Positions 54,449-63,330 of a stretch of 64,000 nt of DNA are shown piece after piece. The notes beneath the pieces are model-generated. The model was given only the letters and a program-made list of their open reading frames with translations, did no database searches and was not told the origin of the DNA. Origin of the DNA: Paenibacillus catalpae (GTDB lineage: Bacteria > Bacillota > Bacilli > Paenibacillales > Paenibacillaceae); assembly GCF_900112695.1 (NCBI RefSeq), contig NZ_FOMT01000002.1:936479-1000478 (forward strand), written 5' to 3'. Made by a program: the position numbers and the translations under genes. Every line of letters begins with the position of its first letter. The first letter of the stretch is position 1.

Positions 54449-55756
54449 GTGAAGAAATTAATCACTGTACTTGCTCTTAGCGCGGTCGCTCTGTCGGCTT
54501 GTTCGTCCAACTCGGACAGCAACACGAATAACGGCGCAAACAGCGGCGGAGACAAAGCTGATTCTACAAGCAAAATTACCGTTTGGGCATGGGATCCTAA
54601 CTTTAACATCAAAGCGATGAACCTGGCGAAAGACGCTTATGCGGCTACTAACCCGGATCTTACTATTGATGTTATAGAGAATGCTCAGAACGATATCGTT
54701 CAAAAGCTGAATACGGGCATGAGCTCCGGTACGACTAAAGGTCTGCCGAACATCGTACTTATTGAAGACTACCGTGCACAAAGCTTCCTGCAAGCTTACC
54801 CGGATATGTTCTACGATCTGAGCAGCGTCATTAAATCAACTGACTTCGCTGATTATAAGCTTGGACCAACAAGCGTTGACGGCAAATACTATGGCGTTCC
54901 ATTCGACTCCGGCGTTGCAGGTCTATATGTAAGAACGGACTACCTGGAGAAAGCCGGTTACAAAATTGATGATCTTCAAGACATCACTTGGGACCAATAC
55001 ATCGAAATCGGCAAGAAAGTGAAAGAAGCTACAGGCAAGGACTGGATCTCCCTTGATCCGAACGATCTCGGCATCATCCGCATGATGATTCAATCCGCTG
55101 GTTCTTGGTACCTGAACGAAGACGGCAAAACGCCTAACATTGCAAACAACGCTGCAATGAAAGAAGCTTTCGAAGTATACAAAAACATGATGGACGCCAA
55201 CATCGTGAAAATCCACTCCGACTGGAGCCAATTCGTAGCGAACTACAACAACGGTGACGCTGCATCGGTTCCAACGGGCAACTGGTTCACTCCTTCCATC
55301 ACAGCCGAAGCTTCGCAATCCGGCAAATGGGCAATCGCTCCAATGCCTAAGCTTGCAAAACAACCTAACTCCGTACATGCAACTAACCTTGGCGGCAGCT
55401 CGTGGTACGTTCTGAACGTTCCGGGCAAAGAAAAAGCAGCTGAGTTCCTGAAAGCAACTTTGGGCTCCGATGTTGATCTGTACCAAAAACTCGTTACTGA
55501 CGTAGGTGCAATCGGTACTTACAAACCAGCAACAACTGGTGAAGCTTACACTTCTGCTAGCGAATTCTTCGGCGGTCAAAAAATCGTACAGGATTTTGCA
55601 AAATGGACGAACGAAATTCCTAGCGTAAACTACGGCATGCACACTTACGCAATCGAAGACATTCTGGTTGTTGAAATGCAGAACTACCTGAACGGCAAGA
55701 AGATTGACGATGTTCTGAAAGATGCACAAGCACAAGCTGATTCGTCAGTAAAATAA
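54449..55756 (+). CDS. Sugar ABC transporter substrate-binding lipoprotein (GanS/CycB-like)
   Basis: A 435-aa lipoprotein: signal peptide with lipobox LSAC (Cys about 19), Asn/Ser/Gly linker, and a type-1 extracellular solute-binding fold (ITVWAWDPNFNIKAMNLAKDAY, KLNTGMSSGTTKGLPNIVLIEDYRAQSFL, GGSSWYVLNVPGKEKAAEFLK). Order with two permeases and a GH2 enzyme resembles ganSPQA for galacto-oligosaccharide uptake. GTG 54449 is chosen because GGAGG is eight bases upstream; TTG 54443 would be too close. Codon use is strongly biased toward a small set, as in highly expressed genes. The gene is followed by a long hairpin before the permeases. Confidence 0.93.
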   Translation: MKKLITVLALSAVALSACSSNSDSNTNNGANSGGDKADSTSKITVWAWDPNFNIKAMNLAKDAYAATNPDLTIDVIENAQNDIVQKLNTGMSSGTTKGLPNIVLIEDYRAQSFLQAYPDMFYDLSSVIKSTDFADYKLGPTSVDGKYYGVPFDSGVAGLYVRTDYLEKAGYKIDDLQDITWDQYIEIGKKVKEATGKDWISLDPNDLGIIRMMIQSAGSWYLNEDGKTPNIANNAAMKEAFEVYKNMMDANIVKIHSDWSQFVANYNNGDAASVPTGNWFTPSITAEASQSGKWAIAPMPKLAKQPNSVHATNLGGSSWYVLNVPGKEKAAEFLKATLGSDVDLYQKLVTDVGAIGTYKPATTGEAYTSASEFFGGQKIVQDFAKWTNEIPSVNYGMHTYAIEDILVVEMQNYLNGKKIDDVLKDAQAQADSSVK

Positions 55757-55767
55757 AGAGAAAAATT

Positions 55768-55846
55768 GACCTTGGAACATGGTCCTCCGCGTTCCGCCGC
55801 CAAGTTTAAGGGCGCGCCCTGCGGGGGGCATGCTCCAAGGTCTTTA
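55768..55846 (+). terminator. Long intercistronic hairpin (attenuator or mRNA stabiliser)
   Basis: GACCTTGGA-CATG-GTCCTCCGC (from 55768) pairs with GCGGGGGGC-ATG-TCCAAGGTC (to 55842), about 23 bp of stem, with an inner hairpin, then TTTATT. It probably reduces read-through into the permeases or protects the binding-protein mRNA. Confidence 0.75.
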
Positions 55847-55884
55847 TTATGATCGCTCATGATAGGAAGGAGCTGGCTGCCGCT

Positions 55885-56781
55885 GTGAGTAAAGTAAAAA
55901 CAAACATGAATATTAACGCGAAAACAAGCGCGATCGGCTGGTCGTTTATTGCGATAGCTGTCATTATGATTTGCGCCTTTTACTTCTACCCGATGATCAA
56001 AGCGTTAAACCTGTCGTTCCAATCCGGAACAGGCACAAACCTCTCGTATGTTGGTGGAGACAACTACGCTAGGCTGTTTAAAGACCAGACTTTTATTACC
56101 GCACTGAAAAACACATTTATTTTCTTGATAATCCAAGTACCGATCATGATCGTGCTTGCCATGTTTATCTCGGTATTGCTCAATGACAGCAAGCTGAAAT
56201 TCAAAGGATTTTTCCGTACGGCGATCTTCTTGCCGGCTGTAACATCGCTTGTTGCCTATTCGGTTATTTTCAAATATCTGTTTGGCAATGACGGTTTGAT
56301 TAACTCGCTGCTGACCAATCTGCATTTGATTGATGCGCCTATTCAATGGATCACTGACCCGTTCTGGGCTAAAATTACGATTATTATCGCCATTACCTGG
56401 CGTTGGACCGGATATAACATGATTTTCTATCTGTCTGCCCTGCAAAATATCGATAACTCGATTTATGAAGCAGCACGGATCGACGGCGCTTCCGCGTTCC
56501 GTCAATTCAGCCAGATCACGATTCCGCTTCTCAAGCCGATTATTTTGTTCACCTCGATCACTTCGACCATCGGTACGCTGCAGTTGTTCGATGAGGTTAT
56601 GAACATTACGAAGGGCGGACCGGGCAACTCGACCATGACGCTGTCGCAGTATATTTATAACCTTTCGTTTAAATATACGCCTGACTTTGGTTATGCCGCG
56701 ACTGTCTCGTATGCCGTTGTTATTCTCATTGTAATCTTCTCGATTCTTCAGTTTAAACTGGCAGGTGATAAAAATGGCTAA
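55885..56781 (+). CDS. Sugar ABC transporter permease, MalF/GanP type
   Basis: A 298-aa permease with six predicted membrane segments; the EAA loop is YEAARIDGASAFRQFSQITIPLLKP (about residues 195-219). An N-terminal basic segment precedes TM1 (IGWSFIAIAVIMICAFYFYPMIKALN). It pairs with the next permease (8-base overlap) and with the lipoprotein upstream. The start is uncertain: GTG 55885 follows AAGGAG at rather long spacing; ATG 55849 lies directly after the hairpin terminator. No ATPase gene is in the operon. Substrate inferred: galacto-oligosaccharides. Confidence 0.92.
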   Translation: MSKVKTNMNINAKTSAIGWSFIAIAVIMICAFYFYPMIKALNLSFQSGTGTNLSYVGGDNYARLFKDQTFITALKNTFIFLIIQVPIMIVLAMFISVLLNDSKLKFKGFFRTAIFLPAVTSLVAYSVIFKYLFGNDGLINSLLTNLHLIDAPIQWITDPFWAKITIIIAITWRWTGYNMIFYLSALQNIDNSIYEAARIDGASAFRQFSQITIPLLKPIILFTSITSTIGTLQLFDEVMNITKGGPGNSTMTLSQYIYNLSFKYTPDFGYAATVSYAVVILIVIFSILQFKLAGDKNG

Positions 56782-57592
56782 ACGGATATTCACCTATGTG
56801 TTCCTGAGCATTGCAGCCATTGTTTCGATCTTCCCATTCATTTGGATGATTATAAGCGCAACCAACAAATCGGTTGACGTAACGAAGGGCACTTTGCTGC
56901 CGGGCTCCAGCCTTGGAGCTAACTGGTCCAAAATTATGGACCAGGTCGATCTTGGACCGGCATTACTTAATTCAGCGAAAATCTCGATTTCGACAACCAT
57001 TCTTGCCCTGCTTATTGCTTCGCTTGCCGGCTATGGCTTTGAGATTTTCCGCAGCAAGGCAAAAGACGTTGTCTTTAACATCCTGCTCTTGTCGATGATG
57101 ATTCCATTTGCAGCTTTGATGGTGCCGCTCTACCGGATGTTTGGTACAATTACACAGAATATACCTGCTATCGGAATCAATACGATGACGGCAGTTGTGC
57201 TGCCATCAGTGACGACGGCATTCCTGATTTTCTTCTTCCGTCAAAGTACGAAGATGTTTCCGAAGGAAATGCTCGAAGCAGGTCGAATAGATGGATTAAA
57301 CGAAATTGGCGTATTCTTCCGTATTTATGTTCCAACGATGAAAACATCGTATGCGGCAGCCGCCATTATTACGTTTATGTCCAGCTGGAATAACTACCTG
57401 TGGCCGCTTGTTGTGCTGCAGTCGCCTGAGAAACGGACGGTTCCGCTTCTGATCTCGAACCTGGGTTCCAGCTATTCACCGGACTATGGCGTGAACATGC
57501 TTGTTATCCTGATCGCGACGCTGCCAACGGCCATTGTCTTCTTCCTGATGCAAAAGCATTTTGTCGCGGGAATGACAGGATCGGTGAAATAG
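56774..57592 (+). CDS. Sugar ABC transporter permease, MalG/GanQ type
   Basis: A 272-aa permease: TM1 about 7-28, large first loop, five further segments, EAA loop EMLEAGRIDGLNEIGVFFRIYVPTMK (about 160-185), and a C-terminus typical of MalG (FFLMQKHFVAGMTGSVK). ATG 56774 overlaps the upstream stop codon by eight bases and has AGGTGAT in front; GTG 56765 is also in frame. It is followed by the tandem hairpin array and the beta-galactosidase gene. Together with the preceding permease it forms the channel of the importer. Confidence 0.93.
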   Translation: MAKRIFTYVFLSIAAIVSIFPFIWMIISATNKSVDVTKGTLLPGSSLGANWSKIMDQVDLGPALLNSAKISISTTILALLIASLAGYGFEIFRSKAKDVVFNILLLSMMIPFAALMVPLYRMFGTITQNIPAIGINTMTAVVLPSVTTAFLIFFFRQSTKMFPKEMLEAGRIDGLNEIGVFFRIYVPTMKTSYAAAAIITFMSSWNNYLWPLVVLQSPEKRTVPLLISNLGSSYSPDYGVNMLVILIATLPTAIVFFLMQKHFVAGMTGSVK

Positions 57593-57600
57593 GGTCGTAC

Positions 57601-57791
57601 GTAATGAATCATCACGATGGCCGAGCAATGGCCATCTGTGGTGATAATTCATTAAGCTAATGCTTACGAAGTATGAATCATCACGATGGCCCCCAATAGG
57701 GCCATTGTGGTGATAATTCATTAAGCAGATGCTTACGAAGTATGAATCATCACGATGGCCCCCAATAGGGCCATTGTGGTGATAATTCATT
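57601..57791 (+). repeat. Tandem 69-bp hairpin repeats upstream of beta-galactosidase
   Basis: Three hairpins start with ATGAATCATCACGATGGCC at 57604, 57673 and 57742, a period of exactly 69. Each pairs with GGCCAT-GTG-TGATAATTCAT. Between them lies AAGCTAATGCTTACGAAG (57654-57671 and its copy before the third unit, AAGCAGATGCTTACGAAG). The last hairpin ends four bases before the Shine-Dalgarno GGGAGGA of the GH2 gene. Same family as 10406-10469 and 42291-42361. Confidence 0.88.
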
Positions 57792-57811
57792 TTAGGGAGG
57801 AAAAAACAAGA

Positions 57812-60800
57812 ATGAAAGCAACAAGGGCAGACATCAATTGGCTCAGCGATCCTACGGTTTATCGAGTAAACCGTCTGGACGCGCACTCCGATCATCGGTA
57901 TTACCGTACGATGGAGGAAGCGGAGAGCAAAGCGCCAATGGCGATGCGCCATGAACTGAACGGCGGTTGGAAATTCAGCTATGCCGTAAATGCGGCGAGC
58001 CGAATTGAAAACTTCTATAAACAGGACTTTGATTGCACTGGCTGGGATGACATTCAAGTGCCCGGGCATATTCAGATGCAGGGCTACGGTCAATTGCAAT
58101 ATGTAAATACAATGTATCCTTGGGACGGCCTGGACGCTGTTCGTCCTCCGGCTATTCCCGTAGTGAGCAATCCGGTTGGAAGCTATGTGAAGCATTTCCG
58201 CAAGCCGGAATCGATGAATGGACCCGTCTATATCTCGTTCCAAGGCGTGGAATCCGCTTTCTATGTATGGCTGAACGGTGAGTTCGTGGGCTATGCGGAA
58301 GACAGCTTCACTCCTTCGGAGTTTGACCTGACACCGTTTATCCGTGAAGGAGACAACAAGCTTGCGGTGGAAGTGTACCAGCGCAGCTCGGGCGCATGGC
58401 TTGAGGATCAGGATTTCTGGCGTTTCTCGGGGATTTTCCGCGACGTCTATTTGTATACCGTGCCGGAAATCCATGTGCGAGATTTGTTTGTTCATGCGGA
58501 ACTGGATGACAGCTACAAGCAGGGTACTCTGAAGGTTGATTTGGAGCTGCTGCAGCAGGCTTCGGCACAAGTGAAGCTGGAGCTGAAGGATGCTGACGGA
58601 GCGGTAGTCGCCGCAGGCGAAGGCGCCTTTGTTAATGGCAAGCTGTCACTTGCCGTAGATGCAGGAGAAGTGAAGCCGTGGAGTGCGGAGTCGCCGTACT
58701 TGTACAGCGTATGCTTGTCCGTATTGGACGCGCAGGGCGAACGGGTTGAAGCGATCGTGCAAAAGACAGGCTTCCGCCGCTTCGAAATGATCGATAAAGT
58801 GATGTGCCTGAATGGCAAACGGATCGTATTCAAAGGCGTAAACCGCCATGAATTTAACGTTCGCCGCGGCCGTGCGATTACGGCTGAGGACATGGTGTGG
58901 GACATCAAGACAATTAAGGCTAATAATATGAACGCTGTTCGTACTTCGCATTACCCGAACCAAACGCTCTGGTACGAGCTGTGTGACGAATACGGCATTT
59001 ATTTGATCGATGAGATGAACTTGGAGTCGCATGGTTCTTGGCAAAAGATGGGCGCCGTTGAGCCGTCCTGGAACGTGCCGGGCAACCTGCCGGAATGGCA
59101 AGGTTCGGTTCTTGACCGTGCAGAGTCGATGCTGGAGCGGGACAAAAACCATCCGTCCATCCTGATCTGGTCTTGCGGCAATGAATCATATGCAGGCGAA
59201 GTGATCCTGAATGCGACGAAGTACTTCCACGCCAAGGATCCTAGCCGTCTTGTCCATTATGAAGGTGTATTCCATAACCGCGATTATGATGCGACAAGCG
59301 ACATGGAAAGCCGGATGTACGCAAAGCCGGCGGACATTATGGAATATCTGGAGAGCAATCCTTCGAAGCCCTATATCAGCTGCGAATATATGCACGCGAT
59401 GGGCAACTCGGTTGGCGGCATGCACAAATACACCGAGCTGGAGCAGAAATATCCGATGTATCAGGGCGGTTTTATTTGGGATTACATGGATCAGTCCATT
59501 ATGACCAAGGACCGCTATGGCAAGGAGTTCTTCGCTTACGGCGGCGACTTTAATGACCGTCCGACGGACTACAGCTTCTGCGGCAACGGCATTGTGTTCG
59601 CTGACCGCCGCGTAACGCCTAAGATGCAGGAAGTGAAGTTCCTGTATCAGAATGTGAAGCTTGTTCCTTCGCGTACCGGCATTAAGGTAATCAACGAGAA
59701 CCTCTTCGTGAATACAAATGAGTGGGCATTGTCCGTGCGTCTGTACCGCGATGGCGTTGAAGTGTTCAGCACGACAACTGAAGTGTCGGTTGAAGCGGGA
59801 AGCGAAGGGGAAGTGCCGCTGACTCTGCCAGAGGCGGTAACGAATATTGCCGGCGAATATGCGGTTCATGCTGCGCTTGTTTTGAAGCAGGATGAGCTGT
59901 GGGCGGAAGCAGGCCATGAAGTGGCTTTTGGCGAAGCTGTATTCATTGTTGCCGAGGAAGCAGCGGCTGTACCTGCAGGCTCGATTCGCGTTGTCGAAGG
60001 CGACGTGAATATCGGGGTAATGGGCGACGGCTTTATCATTCAGTTCTCGAAAGGTGTCGGCTCGCTGGCATCGGTCCGTTATGGCAGCCGCGAGTTTATC
60101 GCAGCGCCTCCGGTACCACAATTCTGGCGTGCACAGACTGATAACGACAAAGGTTATGCCCAAGGCTATGATGCAGGTCTGTGGTATGCAGCAAGCCTGG
60201 CGCGCAAATGCCTGAAGGTTGACCTTGATGTCGCTGCGTCCGGTGACCAAGTGACGGTTGCCTTCGAATATGGCTTCAGTATCAGTGCCGAGCTGCGTGT
60301 ACGCACAACGTATACCGTGCTTGCGGATGGCAGCATTGAAGTGAAGACGGATTACAAAGGTGCAGCGGGTCTTCCGAATGTTCCGGTCATTGGCCTGACG
60401 TTCAAGCTGTCCGCTGATTATGATCAGACCGAGTGGTATGCGATGGGTCCGGAAGAGAACTACATCGACCGTGCATTTGGCGCACGTCTTGGTAGCTTCA
60501 GCCGTGCGGTGAAGGAGCTGCCAACTCCTTATCTTGTCCCGCAGGAGACAGGTAATCGTACGGGGGTACGCAGCGTCCGCATCACCGACAACCAAGGCTT
60601 TGGCCTGCAGCTAGCTGCTTCGCCTTCGGCACCGGTGGAATGCAATGTTTCGCCGTACACCGCGTTTGAGCTGGAGAATGCCGCTCATTGGTACGAGCTG
60701 CCGCAGCCTCATTACACGGTTGTGACCGTCGCTGGACGCCAAATGGGCGTTGGCGGCGACGACAGCTGGGGAGCTCCGGTTCATCCGGAATACCAGATCC

Positions 60801-60862
60801 CGGCTGATCAGGATATGAGCTTCACGTTTACCATTTCCGCGGTTGACCGTCGTACGAAATAG
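57812..60862 (+). CDS. lacZ: GH2 beta-galactosidase (LacZ type)
   Basis: A 1016-aa cytoplasmic enzyme hydrolysing terminal beta-galactosides. Layout: sugar-binding domain about 50-220, Ig-like domain about 220-325, TIM barrel about 325-615 with acid/base Glu458 in SCGNESYAG and nucleophile Glu525 in SCEYMHAMGNS, a second Ig-like domain, and the LacZ small-chain-like C-terminal domain (about 735-1010). Size and all motifs match E. coli LacZ (1023 aa). ATG 57812 has GGGAGGA about nine bases upstream, just after the 69-bp hairpin array. No signal peptide, so it acts on imported galacto-oligosaccharides from the adjacent transporter. Ends at the 60872-60911 terminator. Confidence 0.96.
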   Translation: MKATRADINWLSDPTVYRVNRLDAHSDHRYYRTMEEAESKAPMAMRHELNGGWKFSYAVNAASRIENFYKQDFDCTGWDDIQVPGHIQMQGYGQLQYVNTMYPWDGLDAVRPPAIPVVSNPVGSYVKHFRKPESMNGPVYISFQGVESAFYVWLNGEFVGYAEDSFTPSEFDLTPFIREGDNKLAVEVYQRSSGAWLEDQDFWRFSGIFRDVYLYTVPEIHVRDLFVHAELDDSYKQGTLKVDLELLQQASAQVKLELKDADGAVVAAGEGAFVNGKLSLAVDAGEVKPWSAESPYLYSVCLSVLDAQGERVEAIVQKTGFRRFEMIDKVMCLNGKRIVFKGVNRHEFNVRRGRAITAEDMVWDIKTIKANNMNAVRTSHYPNQTLWYELCDEYGIYLIDEMNLESHGSWQKMGAVEPSWNVPGNLPEWQGSVLDRAESMLERDKNHPSILIWSCGNESYAGEVILNATKYFHAKDPSRLVHYEGVFHNRDYDATSDMESRMYAKPADIMEYLESNPSKPYISCEYMHAMGNSVGGMHKYTELEQKYPMYQGGFIWDYMDQSIMTKDRYGKEFFAYGGDFNDRPTDYSFCGNGIVFADRRVTPKMQEVKFLYQNVKLVPSRTGIKVINENLFVNTNEWALSVRLYRDGVEVFSTTTEVSVEAGSEGEVPLTLPEAVTNIAGEYAVHAALVLKQDELWAEAGHEVAFGEAVFIVAEEAAAVPAGSIRVVEGDVNIGVMGDGFIIQFSKGVGSLASVRYGSREFIAAPPVPQFWRAQTDNDKGYAQGYDAGLWYAASLARKCLKVDLDVAASGDQVTVAFEYGFSISAELRVRTTYTVLADGSIEVKTDYKGAAGLPNVPVIGLTFKLSADYDQTEWYAMGPEENYIDRAFGARLGSFSRAVKELPTPYLVPQETGNRTGVRSVRITDNQGFGLQLAASPSAPVECNVSPYTAFELENAAHWYELPQPHYTVVTVAGRQMGVGGDDSWGAPVHPEYQIPADQDMSFTFTISAVDRRTK

Positions 60863-60871
60863 ATTCATTCG

Positions 60872-60911
60872 AAATAGTGGTTGTTCCTAGCGGGACAGCC
60901 TCTATTTTTTT
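60872..60911 (+). terminator. Rho-independent terminator
   Basis: AAATAG-GG-TGT-CC pairs with GG-ACA-CC-CTATTT, followed by a T run, just after the GH2 stop codon. Confidence 0.75.
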
Positions 60912-61018
60912 CGCGCAGGTGTATGAAAGGTTGGATTCAGCCGCACATTTACCGCCGTTAACCCGAATTGTCGAGGCGGTGTGAAGCCATCTCAATCGAG
61001 AGGTTTTTTAATGTAGGG

Positions 61019-61047
61019 TTGACAGCATGTGATGTAAGCGCTATTAT
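61019..61047 (+). promoter_or_regulatory. Sigma-A promoter upstream of the LacI-type gene
   Basis: TTGACA at 61019-61024 (perfect -35), 17-base spacer, TATTAT at 61042-61047. It is the best vegetative promoter seen in the window. It lies about 375 bases before the LacI-type start codon, leaving a long leader that contains the operators. Confidence 0.7.
61033..61046 (+). promoter_or_regulatory. Candidate cre (CcpA) site overlapping the promoter
   Basis: TGTAAGCGCTATTA matches TGWAANCGNTNWCA except for one position and overlaps the -10 box, a place expected for catabolite repression. Confidence 0.55.
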
Positions 61048-61073
61048 TGTCTCATCACTAATTAAGTTGATTT

Positions 61074-61088
61074 TAGGAACGTTCCCAT
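61074..61088. promoter_or_regulatory. LacI-type operator 1 (partial)
   Basis: AGGAACGTTCCCA, palindrome GGAACGTTCC centred at 61080/61081, about 30 bases after the -10 box of the promoter. One outer base pair is degenerate. Confidence 0.6.
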
Positions 61089-61164
61089 TTAGTTGAATTG
61101 TCTATCTTTAAAGATTCGAAGGGAACGAGCTATGTTGATCGAGAGAGGAAATGCGAGTTGTTTT

Positions 61165-61192
61165 CCTTCATTTTGGGAACGTTCCCAAAATG
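61165..61192. promoter_or_regulatory. LacI-type operator 2, perfect 28-bp palindrome
   Basis: Centred at 61178/61179: the inner TTGGGAACGTTCCCAA is extended by perfectly symmetric ATTT/AAAT and flanking bases to 28 bp. The strongest of the four sites. Confidence 0.7.
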
Positions 61193-61293
61193 AAAAACTT
61201 ACAACAATGTAAAAGAGATATCGGTTAACGATAGCGAGCATTTCATATGGCAGCCGATAAATTCTTAATCCATCCGGAACCGTTTTTCGTTTT

Positions 61294-61309
61294 TTGGGAA
61301 CGTTCCCAA
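61294..61309. promoter_or_regulatory. LacI-type operator 3
   Basis: TTGGGAACGTTCCCAA, perfect 16-bp palindrome with a central CG, as LacI/GalR proteins bind. Confidence 0.7.
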
Positions 61310-61347
61310 TTTTAAAAGTATCTTTAATCCACCTCTTTTTGGTAAAA

Positions 61348-61361
61348 TGGGAACGTTCCCA
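61348..61361. promoter_or_regulatory. LacI-type operator 4
   Basis: TGGGAACGTTCCCA, 14-bp palindrome, 53 bases after operator 3 and 62 bases before the LacI-type start codon. Confidence 0.7.
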
Positions 61362-61423
61362 AAAAAAGTATTGGCAAGAATGTAACATCCTTGGGAAACG
61401 ATAACAGAAATGAGTGATTGCAA

Positions 61424-62428
61424 GTGGCGCCAACGATTCATGATGTGGCAAGATTGGCCGGAACGTCCAAAAGCACCGTATCCCGCTATTTAAATGGACA
61501 ACAGGTTAAAAAAGCAACGCAGGAAGCACTGGAGAAGGCGATCAAGGAACTGAATTTTCATCGAAACGCCAATGCGCGCAGGCTGGTCCTGGACAGGACG
61601 AATATTATCGCAGTCGTCGTCGACAACATTTCAAATATATTCTATTCCGGCATCATTCGAGGAATTGAAACGGTTGCGAATATGAAAGGCTACAATTGCA
61701 TCTTTCTTAGCTGGACGTCCAATTATGAGGATGAGATTTCGTTTCTTAATATGCTTTACGAAGGCCAGGTGGATGGCGTCATTCTCGTCAGCTTCCAAAA
61801 GAGGACCAGGGAGGATCTGGTGCTGATCAGGGATTCCGACTATCCGATTGCGCTCATTGGCGATCATGGGGAAATGAATGATATTTTCTCCGTCGACGTG
61901 GACAACGCGGCAGGAGTATACGAAATCGTTGAATATTTGCACGGCCTCGGCCATCGCGATATCGCTTACATTTCAGGTCCCGATCATGCGGCCGCGAACA
62001 AATACCGTTTCAAAGGGTATCTGCAGGCAATGGAAACGCTGGGCATGAACTACCATCCCGAATGGGTTGTTCAATCCGACTGGAGCAATCAAGGCGGGTA
62101 TCAGGCGATGCAGAAGCTGCTGCAGGCGAAAGGCTTTACTGCCGTCGTTGCTTCGAACGACGAGACGGCAATCGGAGCGCTGCGCGCCACGCAAGAACAT
62201 GGCATTAACGTGCCTAAGCAGATGTCGATTGTCGGTTTTGACGACATTACGATTTCGGAATGGGTCTATCCGTCGCTCACCACCGTCAGACAGCCGTTTC
62301 AGGATATTGGCATGAAGGCGGCCCATGGCTTGTTCCAAAAAATCGAAGACAACGAAAACGCCGAACCAGACAATCATTACTTACTAAAGCCAAGGCTTAT
62401 CATTCGCGATTCCTGCGGAAAATTATAG
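61424..62428 (+). CDS. LacI/GalR-family transcriptional regulator
   Basis: A 334-aa repressor. N-terminal HTH 1-50 (TIHDVARLAGTSKSTVSRYLNG) with hinge helix (ANARRLV), then a periplasmic-binding-protein-like sensor domain (about 60-334) with IAVVVDNISNIFYSGI, DGVILVSF, ISGPDHAAANKYRFKGYLQAM, VVASNDETAIGALRA and VGFDDITISEWVYPSLTTVRQPF. The start is GTG 61424, TTG 61418 being an in-frame option; the Shine-Dalgarno is weak. Four GGGAACGTTCCC palindromes lie in its 350-base upstream region, pointing to strong autoregulation. It probably also controls the permease genes that follow 16 bases later. Inducer unknown, probably a sugar. Confidence 0.94.
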   Translation: MAPTIHDVARLAGTSKSTVSRYLNGQQVKKATQEALEKAIKELNFHRNANARRLVLDRTNIIAVVVDNISNIFYSGIIRGIETVANMKGYNCIFLSWTSNYEDEISFLNMLYEGQVDGVILVSFQKRTREDLVLIRDSDYPIALIGDHGEMNDIFSVDVDNAAGVYEIVEYLHGLGHRDIAYISGPDHAAANKYRFKGYLQAMETLGMNYHPEWVVQSDWSNQGGYQAMQKLLQAKGFTAVVASNDETAIGALRATQEHGINVPKQMSIVGFDDITISEWVYPSLTTVRQPFQDIGMKAAHGLFQKIEDNENAEPDNHYLLKPRLIIRDSCGKL

Positions 62429-62444
62429 AAAGAGGTGAGAGAGA

Positions 62445-63317
62445 ATGGGCTCGAAGATAAACAAAACGCATTACGGCTATTATTTCATCGCGCCTTTCTT
62501 CATCGGGTTTGCCGTATTCGGTTTGGCTCCGATTCTGTATACCTTGTACTTAAGCTTCATGAAATGGGACGGCTTCAACGATCCCGTCTATGTCGGAGTT
62601 GCAAACTACACGCGGCTGCTGCATGACAGTTTCTTCTATCAAACCATTTGGAACACGCTCATTATTTGGGTGTTATCGAATGCGCCTCAGCTCGTCCTGG
62701 CGTTGCTGCTGGCACTGATCCTGAACGAGAAATTCATTCGGGGCAAACATTTCTTCCGTGCCGTTTATTTTTTTCCGCACATCATTACACCGGTTACGCT
62801 TGGCGTTATCTTTAGTCTCATGTTTGATTGGCAGACGGGCAGCATCAACAAGCTGCTGATGAATCTCGGGATCGTCAACGATCCGGTCAACTGGTTCAAT
62901 AGCCCGTGGTGGTCGCGCGTCATTGCTTCAGCGGTCATCTGCTGGCAGTACTTCGGCTTCAATATGATTGTATTCATCGCCGGCTTGCAGTCCATCCCGA
63001 GCGAGGTTTACGAGGCGGCGGAGATGGACGGTGCAACGAAAAAGCAAACGGCGCTGCATATCACGCTTCCGCTGCTTCGGCCGGTCTTCTTGTTCGTATT
63101 CATTACCTCCGTCATCGGCGGACTCCAGCTGTTCGATGCACCGCTCATGCTAGGAGACGGCCCGGGGAACACTTCGCGGACGATGGTCATGTACTTGTAC
63201 CAAACGGCATTCAAAAACTTCGATTACAGTTACGGCGCAGCGGTCGCTTACGGCATTTTCATCGTCGTCATGTTTTTTACGGCAATTACCGCCAAAGCAT
63301 CAAGGCTGAAGGATTAA
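62445..63317 (+). CDS. Sugar ABC transporter permease, MalF type
   Basis: A 290-aa permease with six membrane segments: TM1 IAPFFIGFAVFGLAPILYTLY, EAA loop YEAAEMDGATKKQTALHITLPLLRP (about residues 188-212). GAGGTGAGAGA precedes ATG 62445. It is 16 bases after the LacI-type gene and 13 bases before its partner permease, so the three form an operon probably repressed through the four operators upstream. The binding protein should lie beyond the window. Ligand unknown; a third sugar importer next to the beta-galactosidase suggests another oligosaccharide. Confidence 0.93.
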   Translation: MGSKINKTHYGYYFIAPFFIGFAVFGLAPILYTLYLSFMKWDGFNDPVYVGVANYTRLLHDSFFYQTIWNTLIIWVLSNAPQLVLALLLALILNEKFIRGKHFFRAVYFFPHIITPVTLGVIFSLMFDWQTGSINKLLMNLGIVNDPVNWFNSPWWSRVIASAVICWQYFGFNMIVFIAGLQSIPSEVYEAAEMDGATKKQTALHITLPLLRPVFLFVFITSVIGGLQLFDAPLMLGDGPGNTSRTMVMYLYQTAFKNFDYSYGAAVAYGIFIVVMFFTAITAKASRLKD

Positions 63318-63330
63318 GGAGGCGCAGCAC

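Noticed and set aside
57476..58570. 364-codon frame opposite the permease end and beta-galactosidase start
   Set aside because: It spans the 69-bp repeats and contains their translated copies; antisense shadow.
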